A stretch of 64,000 bases of DNA. Origin: JAGNLV01 sp964612145. GTDB lineage: Bacteria > Zixibacteria > MSB-5A5 > GN15 > FEB-12. Below the pieces are notes generated by a model. That model was not told the DNA's origin and did not search any database. It saw only the letters and a list, made by a program, of their open reading frames with translations. Below are positions 27,072 to 35,997 of this stretch, piece after piece. The stretch is from positions 62,001-126,000 of the forward strand of contig CAZTBP010000012.1 in the NCBI GenBank assembly GCA_964612145.1, written 5' to 3'. The first letter of the stretch is position 1. Each line of letters begins with the position of its first letter. Position numbers and translations under genes: made by a program.

Positions 27072-27974
27072 ATGGCCAAAAAGCGGGATATTGTTATCGG
27101 GGTGATTATCGCAGTCGTCGTATTCGGCGGTCTGGCGATGTTCGGGCTGGTGTTCATTGGCGTCATGTCTCAGTCCGGTGAGCTTAGTTTCGCCGGTCTG
27201 GGCGGGCGTATCGGAGTGATCGAGGTCTTCGGCACTATCGACGAAGAGATGGGCCGCCCGATCATACGGCAGCTCGATGACTGGACGGAAAACGACAACA
27301 TCAGGGCCATCGTAGTGCATGTCAATTCGCCCGGCGGGGGAGTCGCGATTTCCCAGGAAATTCACGACGCTATAAGCCGCGCCCGTGATGTGAAACCGGT
27401 AGTGGCCGCGATGGCCTCGGTGTCCGCCTCCGGAGGCTACTATATCTCCTGTGCGGCGGATCGAATAATGGCCAACGCCGGGACCCTGACCGGCTCAATC
27501 GGCGTGATTATGTCGTTCCATACCGCGGGCGATCTGCTCGACCGATGGGGAATCGGCACCGAAACGATCAAATCCGGTGAACTCAAAGCGGTTGGCACCT
27601 ATTCACGCGATATGACCAAAAAAGAGGAGCTCATGCTTCGCTCGGTCGTCATGGACTCCTACGAGCAATTCGTTGGGGTAGTGGCTGAAGGTCGTGGCAT
27701 GGAGCGCGAAGAAGTCTACCCGCTGGCCGACGGTTCGATTTATACCGGCCTTCAGGCCCAGAATCTGGGACTGGTGGACACCCTGGGCGGACTGGTCGAT
27801 GCCGTGGGGCTGGCTGCTGAACTGGCCAATATCGATGGCGAACCTCGTGTCGTTCGGCCATATAAGCGCAGGGAAGTCAGTCTTTTCGACCTGATGGGAA
27901 ACCTGTTTGAAACAGTGGAGTCCAGCGTAAACAGCCGGCTGGTCGGCCCGGAATTGCTGTATTTGTACCGCTAA
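27072..27974 (+). CDS. sppA: Signal peptide peptidase SppA, short form
   Basis: 300 residues, the single-domain (36K-type) form. An N-terminal membrane helix (8-31) is followed by the serine-protease ClpP-like fold. VHVNSPGGGV and the nucleophile in SVSASGGYYIS (Ser120) are clear, and the general base is probably Lys172 in SGELKAVGTYSRD. It degrades released signal peptides in the inner membrane. It is probably co-transcribed with the transglycosylase gene. Confidence 0.93.
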   Translation: MAKKRDIVIGVIIAVVVFGGLAMFGLVFIGVMSQSGELSFAGLGGRIGVIEVFGTIDEEMGRPIIRQLDDWTENDNIRAIVVHVNSPGGGVAISQEIHDAISRARDVKPVVAAMASVSASGGYYISCAADRIMANAGTLTGSIGVIMSFHTAGDLLDRWGIGTETIKSGELKAVGTYSRDMTKKEELMLRSVVMDSYEQFVGVVAEGRGMEREEVYPLADGSIYTGLQAQNLGLVDTLGGLVDAVGLAAELANIDGEPRVVRPYKRREVSLFDLMGNLFETVESSVNSRLVGPELLYLYR

Positions 27975-28172
27975 CAGGCAGTTACGGCGATTTTTTCCCA
28001 AAAAAAGCCGAAAAGTTGTTGACAATTCCGGCCTGAGTGTGTTCTCTCTACTGGATGTATCTTTTCGTGCCCCAAAGGGTTATCTTCAAAAGGCCGAAAA
28101 ATCCGGGTGTATCGAGAGAAGATAAGAACGATTGAATCTTAATATCGAGTCATATCGTCGAGGGAGGATGTT

Positions 28173-28457
28173 GTGACTAAAGCTGATTTAGTGGAACGAG
28201 TTGCCGAGAAGACGGGTTTAACTCGTACGGACGTCGCGGTTGTCGTCGACTCATTTCTCGACACCGTGAAAAAGTCGCTTGAAACCGGACATAACATCGA
28301 AATCCGTGGTTTCGGCACCTTTAAGGTCAAGTTGCGCAAGGCCCGCAAGGCTCGCAACCCCCGTACCGGAGAGGTGGTGCCGGTCCCGGATCGTAAAGTG
28401 CCCGTCTTCAAGCCGTCCAATGAGTTCAAGAACATGATCACGAAACTGGAAATCTAA
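28173..28457 (+). CDS. HU/IHF-family DNA-binding protein
   Basis: 94 residues from GTG 28173 with GGGAGG upstream. It has the whole HU/IHF fold: TKADLVERVAEKTGLT, dimer helix, EIRGFGTFKVKLRKARKARN and RNPRTGEVV with the intercalating arm proline, then VPVFKPSNEFKN. It bends and compacts DNA. The long leader (about 200 bases after sppA) contains TTGACA at 28019 but no convincing -10 partner. Confidence 0.95.
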   Translation: MTKADLVERVAEKTGLTRTDVAVVVDSFLDTVKKSLETGHNIEIRGFGTFKVKLRKARKARNPRTGEVVPVPDRKVPVFKPSNEFKNMITKLEI

Positions 28458-28480
28458 CATTACTGCACAACGGAGGATCA

Positions 28481-28576
28481 ATGCCCAGCGGTAAGAAGCG
28501 AAAACGGTTGAAAATCAAGACGCACAAGCGTAAAAAGCGGCGTCGCGCCAACCGTCATAAGAAGAAGAACAAGTAG
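28481..28576 (+). CDS. 31-residue AURKAIP1/COX24 (bS22/mS38-like) ribosomal protein
   Basis: A short gene with a strong GGAGG at 28472-28476. The product starts MPSGKKRKRLKIKTHKRKK and ends RANRHKKKNK, about 60 percent Lys/Arg/His. This is the signature of the AURKAIP1/COX24-domain peptides of Bacteroidota and relatives, related to mitochondrial mS38 and mycobacterial bS22, bound at the decoding side of the small subunit. It follows the HU gene by 23 bases. It is too small for most gene callers. Confidence 0.88.
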   Translation: MPSGKKRKRLKIKTHKRKKRRRANRHKKKNK

Positions 28577-28595
28577 TACCTGGAACATACTGCTG

Positions 28596-28619
28596 GGCGG
28601 GCCGGCAGGATAGCCCGCC
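28596..28619 (+). terminator. GC-rich stem-loop, possible weak terminator
   Basis: GGCGGGC (28596-28602), ten-base loop, GCCCGCC (28613-28619) directly after the small ribosomal protein gene. There is no T run, so intrinsic termination is uncertain. Confidence 0.35.
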
Positions 28620-28663
28620 TGCCCCGGTCGAATTCTCGACCACCTCATGTGCGGACGACACGG

Positions 28664-31567
28664 ATGTCGACCAGCTGCCACACGCCAGCTTCGGCCACGC
28701 TCACGGCGGCCGGCCATCACGGGGCAAGTTACATCTGCCTCATTTTCCTGTTATTCACTTTTCCCTTGACCAGCGGACTTTACGCTCAGGACCTGACCGA
28801 TTTCAGGGTCAACGATGATCCCGGAATCGCCGAACAGGGAGAGCCAAGAATAGCCGTCGCCCCCGACGGCTCTTTTGTTGTCGTCTGGCGCGACAAGCGC
28901 AATAGCAACAGCGATATATTTATCCAGCGTTTTGACTCCGCCGGTACCGCTGTCGGCCGCAATTTTCGGATCAACGACGACAACAATCTCGCCCACCAGG
29001 CCGATCCCGCGCTGGCCGGCGACTTCAGCGGCCGCTACCTGACCGCTTGGCTGGACTACCGCGAGTATTCCTACCCCAACAGCCCCGGCATATATTGCCA
29101 GCCGCTTGACACCGGACTGGCGCCAATCGATACTAACTTCAATCTCGTAACCGATTCCAGTTTTAAAGACGCTCCTGATCTCTCGCTCTCAGCGTGGGGA
29201 AAAGGGATTGTCGTGTGGGCCGACAACCGAAATAATGATTGGGATATCTGGGGACAGATGCTCGACTCCGACGGCAATCCCATCGGAGACAATTTTCTGA
29301 TCAACGACGATGGCGCGGGCAATGAACAGCATGCGCCGCGTGTGTCAAGCTCAGCGCTCGGTTGGTTTGTTGTCGCTTGGTACGACAACCGCCTGGGCAA
29401 CGACGATATCTTTGTTCAGCGATTCGATTCTTCGGGAACGCCCATCGGCAGTAACTTCAAAATCAATACGGATATCGGCTCCAAACGACAGGTTTTCCCC
29501 GATGTTGCCACCGACGGCGCCGGTCGGTTCACCGTAGTCTGGATGGACTATCGCAACGGCAACTACCCGGACAATCCCGACATCTACTCAGCCCGATTCG
29601 ATACGAACTACACGCCGCTGACCGGCAACATTCGTATGAACACCGACGGTACGAACCGTCCGCAGCGATTCCCGGTTATCTCGGCTGATCGAATGGGGAA
29701 TGTCGCGGTGATATGGGCCGATTCAGTTGGAACCAGCTGGGACATCATCGGCCAGATGATCGATGCTGACGGTGAAGTGCGGGAGATGAATTTCTACGCG
29801 AACGCCGAAATCGACAGTACCCAAACCAAACCGGACGTGACGCTCGACGGACGCAACCGGTATGTCACCTGGGTAGACCGTCGCAACGGCCAGTATGATA
29901 TTTATGCCTCCGTCACCAAGTACAACGAACCGCTGATGGTAGCTATTCCCGAGATCCTCGAATTTGAAATGAGACAGGGTGGTCCGCTTCCCGATCCGCA
30001 ACATATTTTGGTCGACCACGGCGGCTACAATTCTATCGAATTCGAGGCCCGGTCTTTCAGCCCCTGGATAACTGTCAACCCGTTCAGGGCGATTACCCCG
30101 GATTCGATTGCGGTGTCGATCGCGACCGACACCCTGCCGCAGGGAACCTACTTCGGTGCCGTGCGGATTATCGATCCGATGGTAACCGACTCGACCATTG
30201 TGATTCCGGTGGAGCTAAAAGTGCAATCGGCGGTCCTGTCGGTTTCGCGCGATACAATCCGGTTCACCGCTCCAGCCGGCTATGACACATCGCTGGCAAA
30301 TTCGGTTACGATTACCAACACCGGCCTCGGCCTGCTGGACTGGACCGCCACTGACACAGTCAACTGGCTGTCCCTTTCCGATACTGTCGGCAGCGCCCCT
30401 GCAACGTTGGAAATATCGGTCTCGCCGTTAAATCTTCCGGTCGGGGAGTACACGGTGCCGGTGGCAATCGAGGCGGGCGTGGCAACCAACTCACCGGATA
30501 CGCTGTGGGTGGTGTTCGACGTCCGTGATGACCTTCCTGTTATCGATGTCGCGCCGAGAGACATATCGGTGACTATAAGCACGCCTCAGGAACTTGATAC
30601 CGCCCTCACACTGCTGAATCTGGGCGGCGGCGATCTCCAGTGGACTCTCGATGACTGGCCGTCGTGGCTCGATGTCAACCGAAACGCGGGCGGTAACAGC
30701 ACCCCGGTGCAGCTCACGGCCAACGATAATCTCACCGAGGGTGTCAACAGCACTATCCTGACTTTTACCGACAGTGCGGCATTCAACATTCGGGCCGGCG
30801 CGACTCTCTCGATCACGTATGAGCCGATCTATATCGACACCATCAGTATTTCATCGCTCGTTCTCCTCCCCGATTCACAGGGTGTGATTGCGATTGCGGC
30901 GAATCTCGACAACCAACTCACTCGTCTGGTGCTGCCTCTGCTATATGATCCTACGCTGGTGACGATCAACGCCGTGAAATTGGGACCGAATCTCCCGCTG
31001 CACATGAACCGCTCATATCGGGTGGAACCGTCGCAGGGGATAGTGCTGTTCGAAATTAGTCGCACGCCACCTGACACATTCATGGCTGCGGGGCAGTATC
31101 TGCTGGCCGAGATGACTTTCACCGCCGGTTCCAATGCCGGTCTGTCCGAAATCGACACCCTCCATGCCGATACACTTTACCCGCTAACGGTGACCTTCGA
31201 GGGCAGCGAGATGACACCCGTTATCCGTCCCGGGAGTATTTTGATCGATCAGGCCACCGAAATCAACGAGCCGGAGGATCTGTTGCCGGAAAATTTCATT
31301 CTGCGCCAGAATTTCCCCAACCCGTTTAATCTCGAAACGACGATCGGCTTTGAACTGCCGAACAAAGCGCACGTCAAACTGGCTGTATACAATGTTCTCG
31401 GACGTGAAGTGGCCGTGCTGGCCGAACGCTCGTTCCCGGCCGGCAGTCACTTGGTCGGGTGGAACGGCCTGTCCGACCGGGGCGAAGAGGCACCGTCCGG
31501 CGTGTACTTCTACCGGCTCCAGGCCGAGGATGTCTCCCTGGTCGCAAAAATGCTTCTTCTCAAATAA
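28664..31567 (+). CDS. Secreted six-blade propeller / BACON-like / cohesin-like protein with sorting tail
   Basis: 967 residues from ATG 28664 (GTG 28649 possible; no Shine-Dalgarno for either). A late hydrophobic stretch (YICLIFLLFTFPLTSGLYA) acts as signal. Residues about 50-420 hold six repeats of about 60 residues (form: FVVVWRDKRN, DIFIQRFDSAG, NFRIND), a likely beta-propeller. Next come about three BACON-like Ig modules (WLSLSDTVGS type, 430-720). A cohesin-like domain follows (about 725-860; LLYDPTLVTINAVKLG, LAEMTFTAG). The FlgD/T9SS-like tail begins LPENFILRQNFPNPFN and holds GVYFYRLQ. It should be sorted to the cell surface. Confidence 0.87.
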   Translation: MSTSCHTPASATLTAAGHHGASYICLIFLLFTFPLTSGLYAQDLTDFRVNDDPGIAEQGEPRIAVAPDGSFVVVWRDKRNSNSDIFIQRFDSAGTAVGRNFRINDDNNLAHQADPALAGDFSGRYLTAWLDYREYSYPNSPGIYCQPLDTGLAPIDTNFNLVTDSSFKDAPDLSLSAWGKGIVVWADNRNNDWDIWGQMLDSDGNPIGDNFLINDDGAGNEQHAPRVSSSALGWFVVAWYDNRLGNDDIFVQRFDSSGTPIGSNFKINTDIGSKRQVFPDVATDGAGRFTVVWMDYRNGNYPDNPDIYSARFDTNYTPLTGNIRMNTDGTNRPQRFPVISADRMGNVAVIWADSVGTSWDIIGQMIDADGEVREMNFYANAEIDSTQTKPDVTLDGRNRYVTWVDRRNGQYDIYASVTKYNEPLMVAIPEILEFEMRQGGPLPDPQHILVDHGGYNSIEFEARSFSPWITVNPFRAITPDSIAVSIATDTLPQGTYFGAVRIIDPMVTDSTIVIPVELKVQSAVLSVSRDTIRFTAPAGYDTSLANSVTITNTGLGLLDWTATDTVNWLSLSDTVGSAPATLEISVSPLNLPVGEYTVPVAIEAGVATNSPDTLWVVFDVRDDLPVIDVAPRDISVTISTPQELDTALTLLNLGGGDLQWTLDDWPSWLDVNRNAGGNSTPVQLTANDNLTEGVNSTILTFTDSAAFNIRAGATLSITYEPIYIDTISISSLVLLPDSQGVIAIAANLDNQLTRLVLPLLYDPTLVTINAVKLGPNLPLHMNRSYRVEPSQGIVLFEISRTPPDTFMAAGQYLLAEMTFTAGSNAGLSEIDTLHADTLYPLTVTFEGSEMTPVIRPGSILIDQATEINEPEDLLPENFILRQNFPNPFNLETTIGFELPNKAHVKLAVYNVLGREVAVLAERSFPAGSHLVGWNGLSDRGEEAPSGVYFYRLQAEDVSLVAKMLLLK

Positions 31568-31670
31568 TCTCCTCACAAAAAATTTATGCCCGGCTAAACC
31601 TTTTCCGGTCAGTCTCGTACACCGGAGTAGACGAAACAGTAAACATCTTGCACTTTAATGGAGGAGATAC

Positions 31671-32900
31671 ATGAAATTCCGATTAATCCTCGCCGTGATT
31701 GCGGGCATCCTGCTTTTGGCCCTTGCCGTGCAGGCGCAAAATGACCACCGTATTTACGGTAAGGTGCACACCTACGACGGTGACGTCTACGAGGGCCTGA
31801 TCCGCTGGGACAAAAACGAAGCCAGCTGGACCGATCTACTCGACGGCACCAAGAAACTTGATGAAAAGAATTTCGAAGATCGCGACCGCGAGCGCCGGCG
31901 CGAAACCTCAATAGAAATATTCGGTATTACAATCGGCAAATCGGCCTCGATCTGGGACTACAGCAGCGCCCAGTGCGGGATTCGTTTCGGCCATATCAAG
32001 CGGATCGATGTGCTCGATGACGACCGCGCCGAAATCACGCTTAAATCCGGACATCGTATTGAACTCGAGAACTCGTCTACCGACCTCGGCTCCAATATGA
32101 GGGAGTTTATCGTCGAGGATATCGACGAAGGAGAAGTCCAGCTTCTCTGGGACGATATCGAGTTTATCGAGTTCGAATCTACCGATGGCGACCTCGTGTC
32201 GAATTACGGCGAACGTTTGTACGGTACACTCACGACGCGCCGAGGTGACAGCTTCACCGGGTTTGTCGGCTGGGATGTCGACGAGGCTCTGGGGCGCGAC
32301 ATACTCGACGGCGACGAAAACGGCCGATCCCGCAAGATACGTTTCGACAAGATTGCAGCGATCGAGCGGTATTCATCCAGCGGCGCCATTGTCATTTTCC
32401 GCAACGGGGAAGAGATCACACTGCGAGGCAGCAACGACGTTGACGATGACAACCGGGGTATCATCATCGCTGATCCGGCGTTTGGCCAGGTCGTAGTCGA
32501 CTGGGACGAGTTTGATCGTCTCGAGTTCACTAAAGCTCCCGGAGACGTTCGATACGATAATTTCGACGGCGGCAAAGAACTGCGAGGTACGGTCTACACC
32601 GAAAACGGTGAGCGCTATCAGGGGCGGATTCGCTGGGACAACGACGAAGAATACACCTGGGAAATCCTGGACGGCGAATTTCGGGATATCGATTTCGATA
32701 TTGAACTGGGGCAGATATCCAAACTGGAGAAGCGTTCGCATCGCAGCTCGATCGTGACACTGCTCGATGGGCGTGAGTTCCGCCTGCGCGGATCGAACGA
32801 TGTCGACGGTGACAACAAAGGGATCTTCGTGTTTGCCGAAGGGGGCGATGAAATCCTGATCGACTGGGATGAATTTGCCTACGTGGAGTTCGACAACTAA
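31671..32900 (+). CDS. Secreted protein of three tandem repeats, function unknown
   Basis: 409 residues, strong GGAGGAGA site, signal peptide 1-23 (ending AVQAQ). The mature protein is three copies of a unit of about 110-130 residues. Each opens with a phrase like GKVHTYDGDVYEGLIRWDK, GTLTTRRGDSFTGFVGWD or GTVYTENGERYQGRIRWDN, continues to LLDG/ILDG, and closes with a segment such as LRGSNDVDDDNRGI followed by VVDWDEFDRLEF. The pattern gives a very acidic, beta-rich protein. I recognise no family with a known role. A good terminator follows. Confidence 0.82.
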   Translation: MKFRLILAVIAGILLLALAVQAQNDHRIYGKVHTYDGDVYEGLIRWDKNEASWTDLLDGTKKLDEKNFEDRDRERRRETSIEIFGITIGKSASIWDYSSAQCGIRFGHIKRIDVLDDDRAEITLKSGHRIELENSSTDLGSNMREFIVEDIDEGEVQLLWDDIEFIEFESTDGDLVSNYGERLYGTLTTRRGDSFTGFVGWDVDEALGRDILDGDENGRSRKIRFDKIAAIERYSSSGAIVIFRNGEEITLRGSNDVDDDNRGIIIADPAFGQVVVDWDEFDRLEFTKAPGDVRYDNFDGGKELRGTVYTENGERYQGRIRWDNDEEYTWEILDGEFRDIDFDIELGQISKLEKRSHRSSIVTLLDGREFRLRGSNDVDGDNKGIFVFAEGGDEILIDWDEFAYVEFDN

Positions 32901-32946
32901 AGATTTCTATAGCAATTGGAAAGTCTCTCTGTAGACTGGGGTAGGC

Positions 32947-32980
32947 GGCTTGCCGGGGAATCGGCGAGCCGGCTTTTTTT
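32947..32980 (+). terminator. Rho-independent terminator
   Basis: Stem GGCTTGCCG (32947-32955), six-base loop, CGGCGAGCC (32962-32970), then GGC and T7. It ends the repeat-protein transcript. Confidence 0.88.
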
Positions 32981-32995
32981 ATGCGCCCTCAGCAG

Positions 32996-33031
32996 GCAAA
33001 AAGAAAGCCCGGTCCGCAAGGCGGACCGGGC
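32996..33031 (-). terminator. Rho-independent terminator for the minus-strand genes
   Basis: A perfect 11-base stem GCCCGGTCCGC (33007-33017) and GCGGACCGGGC (33021-33031) with a three-base loop. Read on the minus strand it is followed by a T-rich run (32996-33006), 35 bases after the TPR gene stop. Confidence 0.85.
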
Positions 33032-33065
33032 ATGACGCAATCGAAAACAGCTTCTCCGTCCTGTG

Positions 33066-33974
33066 CTACTGAAGACCGGCCGTTTCCTGGGCCTCCTTCA
33101 GTGCTTTTACGGTCTCGCGCGCGCCGGCCACAAGACTCTTGGCCCGCGGATTATTCTTGTGCTGAGAAACAAATGCCTCCCAGACCTCGAGCGCCTGATC
33201 ATAATTCTCCGGGTCCTGGGACTGCACGGCAATGGCATAGTTGTAAGATGCCCTGTAGGCATTGGGGTCAATCTGCTGCGCTTTGCGGAACTGGTTCGCA
33301 GCCTGTCCGAATTTCTCCTGGGCGAGATAAATCGAACCCAGTTTCGAATGCGAATAGTAGAAGTCATCCTTCAACTCGATAGACTTCTGGTACGCCGCGA
33401 TGGCGTCGTTGGTCTGACCTTTATCCTTGTACGCCTCCGCCAGGTAATACCAGGAAAGGTGGTCGCCGCCGCCGAGTTCATGCGCTTTGGCAAACGCGGC
33501 GATCGATTTGTCAGCCATCTTCCGCTTGTCGTAGACCTTGCCGAGTTCAACGTAGTAGTCAGCGTTGTCGGTAACCAGTTCGGTCGCCTTCGTGAACGCC
33601 GCCTCAGACTCTACAAACTGCTTGAGGACATAGTGAACGCGGCCGAGGTTCGCCCAGGCTTCACCGTTTTCCGGCGCCCGTTCGGTGGCAGTCTTAAATG
33701 CCGCCAAGGCTTCCTGGAAGTTCTTCTGCTCGAACTGCAGTGCGCCAAGGTTCATGGCCGGCTCGACATAATTCGGGTCTTCCTGGATAGCCATCTTGTA
33801 GTTCATGACGGCTTCGTCAACGTCGCCTGCCTTCATGGCTTTAATGCCGGCATTGTACGCTTCTTTGGCCTTAACTTCATCGGCCGCAATAGCCGGGGCC
33901 AACGCCGTCATGCCGCCAAAGGCCACTAACAGAGCCAGAAGACTGAACTGGACCAGTCGGTTATTCATTTCCAT
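33066..33974 (-). CDS. Exported TPR protein
   Basis: 302 residues from ATG 33974, just after GGGAG; upstream Met at 33998 lies before that site and is less likely. The signal peptide (FSLLALLVAFGGMTALAPAIAA) is followed by seven or so canonical TPRs (AYNAGIKAMKAGDVDEAVMN, MNLGALQFEQKNFQEALAAF, YVELGKVYDKRKMADKSIAA) covering the whole mature protein. It has no catalytic domain and is likely a periplasmic or outer-membrane assembly scaffold. It is encoded 63 bases after purE on the same strand, with its own terminator, so read-through or a private promoter are both possible. Confidence 0.88.
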   Translation of the reverse strand: MEMNNRLVQFSLLALLVAFGGMTALAPAIAADEVKAKEAYNAGIKAMKAGDVDEAVMNYKMAIQEDPNYVEPAMNLGALQFEQKNFQEALAAFKTATERAPENGEAWANLGRVHYVLKQFVESEAAFTKATELVTDNADYYVELGKVYDKRKMADKSIAAFAKAHELGGGDHLSWYYLAEAYKDKGQTNDAIAAYQKSIELKDDFYYSHSKLGSIYLAQEKFGQAANQFRKAQQIDPNAYRASYNYAIAVQSQDPENYDQALEVWEAFVSQHKNNPRAKSLVAGARETVKALKEAQETAGLQ

Positions 33975-34037
33975 ATTTCTCCCTTCGTTTTCTATCATTG
34001 TCTTCTACTGCTATATGCTGTCCGAAGTTCAATCGAT

Positions 34038-34484
34038 TTACAGCGATGCCCGGTGTTTCTCAAGGGCCGCTTTCACTTCCGGGTGTTTCAGGGCCAGAAT
34101 TCGAGCGGCCAAAACTGCCGCATTTTTGGCCCCGGGGCTGCCGATGGCCACTGTGGCAACCGGGATACCCGGCGGCATCTGGACGATCGAAAGCAGCGAG
34201 TCCATCCCGTTTAAGGCTGCGGGAAGCGGCACGCCGATCACCGGCAGGTTGGAGTGGGCCGCAGCTACACCAGGTAGCGCCGCCGCCAGACCAGCCATAG
34301 CTATTACAACTTCAAACCCGTTTTCTTCCGCCTGGGCCGTAATTTGTCCGGTCCGTTCCGGGTGGCGATGAGCTGACGAAACCTCGATTTCGGATTCTAA
34401 TCCGAATACTTCGAGCTGTTCACGGCATTTCTCAGCGTATTCCATGTCCGACTTCGACCCGGTTATTATAAGTACTTTAGGCAT
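34038..34484 (-). CDS. purE: PurE, N5-carboxyaminoimidazole ribonucleotide mutase family
   Basis: 148 residues. ITGSKSDMEYAEKC, SSAHRHPERTG, MAGLAAALPGVAAAHSNLPVIGVPL and SPGAKNAAVLAARIL are PurE motifs. The enzyme rearranges or carboxylates the aminoimidazole ribonucleotide in purine synthesis. No purK is nearby, so whether it acts as mutase (class I) or as AIR carboxylase (class II) is open; AHRHPE at the active-site loop differs from the usual AHRTP of class I. It starts three bases after the purD stop. Confidence 0.93.
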   Translation of the reverse strand: MPKVLIITGSKSDMEYAEKCREQLEVFGLESEIEVSSAHRHPERTGQITAQAEENGFEVVIAMAGLAAALPGVAAAHSNLPVIGVPLPAALNGMDSLLSIVQMPPGIPVATVAIGSPGAKNAAVLAARILALKHPEVKAALEKHRASL

Positions 34485-34487
34485 CTG

Positions 34488-35771
34488 CTAATTCCTTTTT
34501 GCTGATTTAAGTACGCGGCTTCCGATATCACGACGATAATAGGCGCCGTCGAATCGAATCTTGTTCACTGACTTATACGCACGGGTCAGTGCCTGTTTAA
34601 GCGATTTGTCAGTGCTGACGACGCCGAGAACACGCCCGCCGGCGGTCACAATCTGGTTGCCCTTACCGTCGGTCCCGGCGTGAAATACCTCGGTCTGGTT
34701 GTCATTAACTTTCTGCAGCCCGCCGATCGTCTTGCCCTTGCCGTAATTGCCCGGGTACCCCTTCGAGGCCATCACCACACAGGCTGCCGAATCCGGCTTC
34801 CAATCCAATCGATTAACAGACGACAGTTTGCTGTTTATCGTGGCCATCAAAACGTCGAAAAGATCATTTTTCATCAACGGCAACACTACCTGCGTTTCCG
34901 GATCACCAAAGCGGCAGTTGAATTCGAGTACTTTTGGACCGGTCTCAGTTATCATCAACCCGGCGTACAATATGCCTCGATACGTGATCCCTTCCTTCTG
35001 AAGGCCCTTGATAGTCGGGACTATAACGTAATCCTGAATTTGCTCCATCAGGTCCTTATCCACCAGTGTTGTTGGACAGTACGCCCCCATACCGCCGGTG
35101 TTCGGCCCCTTGTCGCCTTCGTACAACTGCTTGTGGTCCTGGCTGGAGAGCATCGGTACGAAACTCTTGCCGTCGACAAAGCACATAACCGAAACCTCCT
35201 GGCCCCGCAAGCATGATTCGACCACGACTTTCTCCCCGGCCTTGCCGTAAGTCCGGTCAACCATGATCTGCTCAATCGCTTTGGTCGCTTGCTTGAGGTC
35301 ATGCACCACATAGACGCCTTTGCCGGCCGCGAGGCCGTCGGCTTTTATCACCACCGGAAATTCCACCGACTTGCAAAAACCAATTGCCTCGGCAGCGGTG
35401 GAGAAGATTCGGAAAGCGGCAGTCGGAATGTGATACTTTCGCATCAACTCTTTCGCAAAGGCCTTACTGGCTTCGATCTGGGCCGCTTTGCGGTCGGGGC
35501 CGAAAATTTTGAGGCGCTTCTTCTGGAATTCGTCCACGATCCCGTCAGCCAGCGGCGCCTCCGGCCCGACCACTGTCAGGCCGATTTTGTTGCGCTGGGC
35601 AAACTCAAGGAGACCTCGAATATCGCTGGCTTTGATATTGATACACTTGGCTATCTGGCCGATACCGGCATTGCCCGGGGCACAAAAAATCTTTTTGACT
35701 TTCTTGGACTTGCTCAGCTTCCACACGAGCGCGTGTTCCCGCCCGCCGGAGCCTACGACCAACACTTTCAT
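34488..35771 (-). CDS. purD: Phosphoribosylamine-glycine ligase PurD
   Basis: 427 residues, full length, ATP-grasp fold. MKVLVVGSGGREHAL at the start, VVIKADGLAAGKGVYVV for nucleotide binding, SSQDHKQLYEGDKGPNTGGM and VLEFNCRFGDPETQVVLP are diagnostic. It makes glycinamide ribonucleotide, step two of purine synthesis. It heads the purD-purE operon on the minus strand, with a strong promoter at 35814-35841. Confidence 0.97.
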   Translation of the reverse strand: MKVLVVGSGGREHALVWKLSKSKKVKKIFCAPGNAGIGQIAKCINIKASDIRGLLEFAQRNKIGLTVVGPEAPLADGIVDEFQKKRLKIFGPDRKAAQIEASKAFAKELMRKYHIPTAAFRIFSTAAEAIGFCKSVEFPVVIKADGLAAGKGVYVVHDLKQATKAIEQIMVDRTYGKAGEKVVVESCLRGQEVSVMCFVDGKSFVPMLSSQDHKQLYEGDKGPNTGGMGAYCPTTLVDKDLMEQIQDYVIVPTIKGLQKEGITYRGILYAGLMITETGPKVLEFNCRFGDPETQVVLPLMKNDLFDVLMATINSKLSSVNRLDWKPDSAACVVMASKGYPGNYGKGKTIGGLQKVNDNQTEVFHAGTDGKGNQIVTAGGRVLGVVSTDKSLKQALTRAYKSVNKIRFDGAYYRRDIGSRVLKSAKRN

Positions 35772-35813
35772 AGCATCCCTTCAGTTCTCAGACGCGTTTG
35801 TGCTAAAGCGACA

Positions 35814-35841
35814 ATTATACCAGATCAACCGCTGATTTCAA
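35814..35841 (-). promoter_or_regulatory. purD promoter, extended -10, within a palindrome
   Basis: On the minus strand TTGAAA (35836-35841), a 16-base spacer and TATAAT (35814-35819) preceded by TGG. The -35 box sits inside the inverted repeat AACCGCT-N7-AGCGGTT (35827-35847), which could be an operator. Confidence 0.65.
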
Positions 35842-35851
35842 GCGGTTTTTT
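35827..35851 (+). terminator. Terminator-like hairpin between divergent genes
   Basis: Read on the + strand, AACCGCT, seven-base loop, AGCGGTT and T6 form an intrinsic terminator shape, yet no + gene precedes it (purD is divergent). It may stop stray + transcripts from inside purD, or be the purD operator seen from the other side. Confidence 0.35.
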
Positions 35852-35997
35852 CCCGGCGCAGATTTATCCGCCGGTCCGATTCACGGTTGCCAAGTTCCCA
35901 GAAAGCTATATCTTACGCTGTACTCAGCGCGGTCGCACGGCAACTGCAAACGACTGCACCACTAACGATGTGAGAATGTGAAGGAAGTCCACCGCTC

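Noticed and set aside
27985..28010. CGGC, GA, T6, CCC, A7, GCCG hairpin after sppA as a terminator
   Set aside because: The stem is mostly A-T with an internal mismatch and no T run follows on either strand in a usable place.
28019..28047. TTGACA before the HU gene as a complete promoter
   Set aside because: The sequence 17 bases later is TTCTCT, too far from a -10 box to claim.
33063..33929. Long open frame (288 codons) on the + strand opposite the TPR gene
   Set aside because: It mirrors the codon pattern of a clear TPR gene with signal peptide, ribosome site and terminator on the minus strand; its own product has no recognisable fold.
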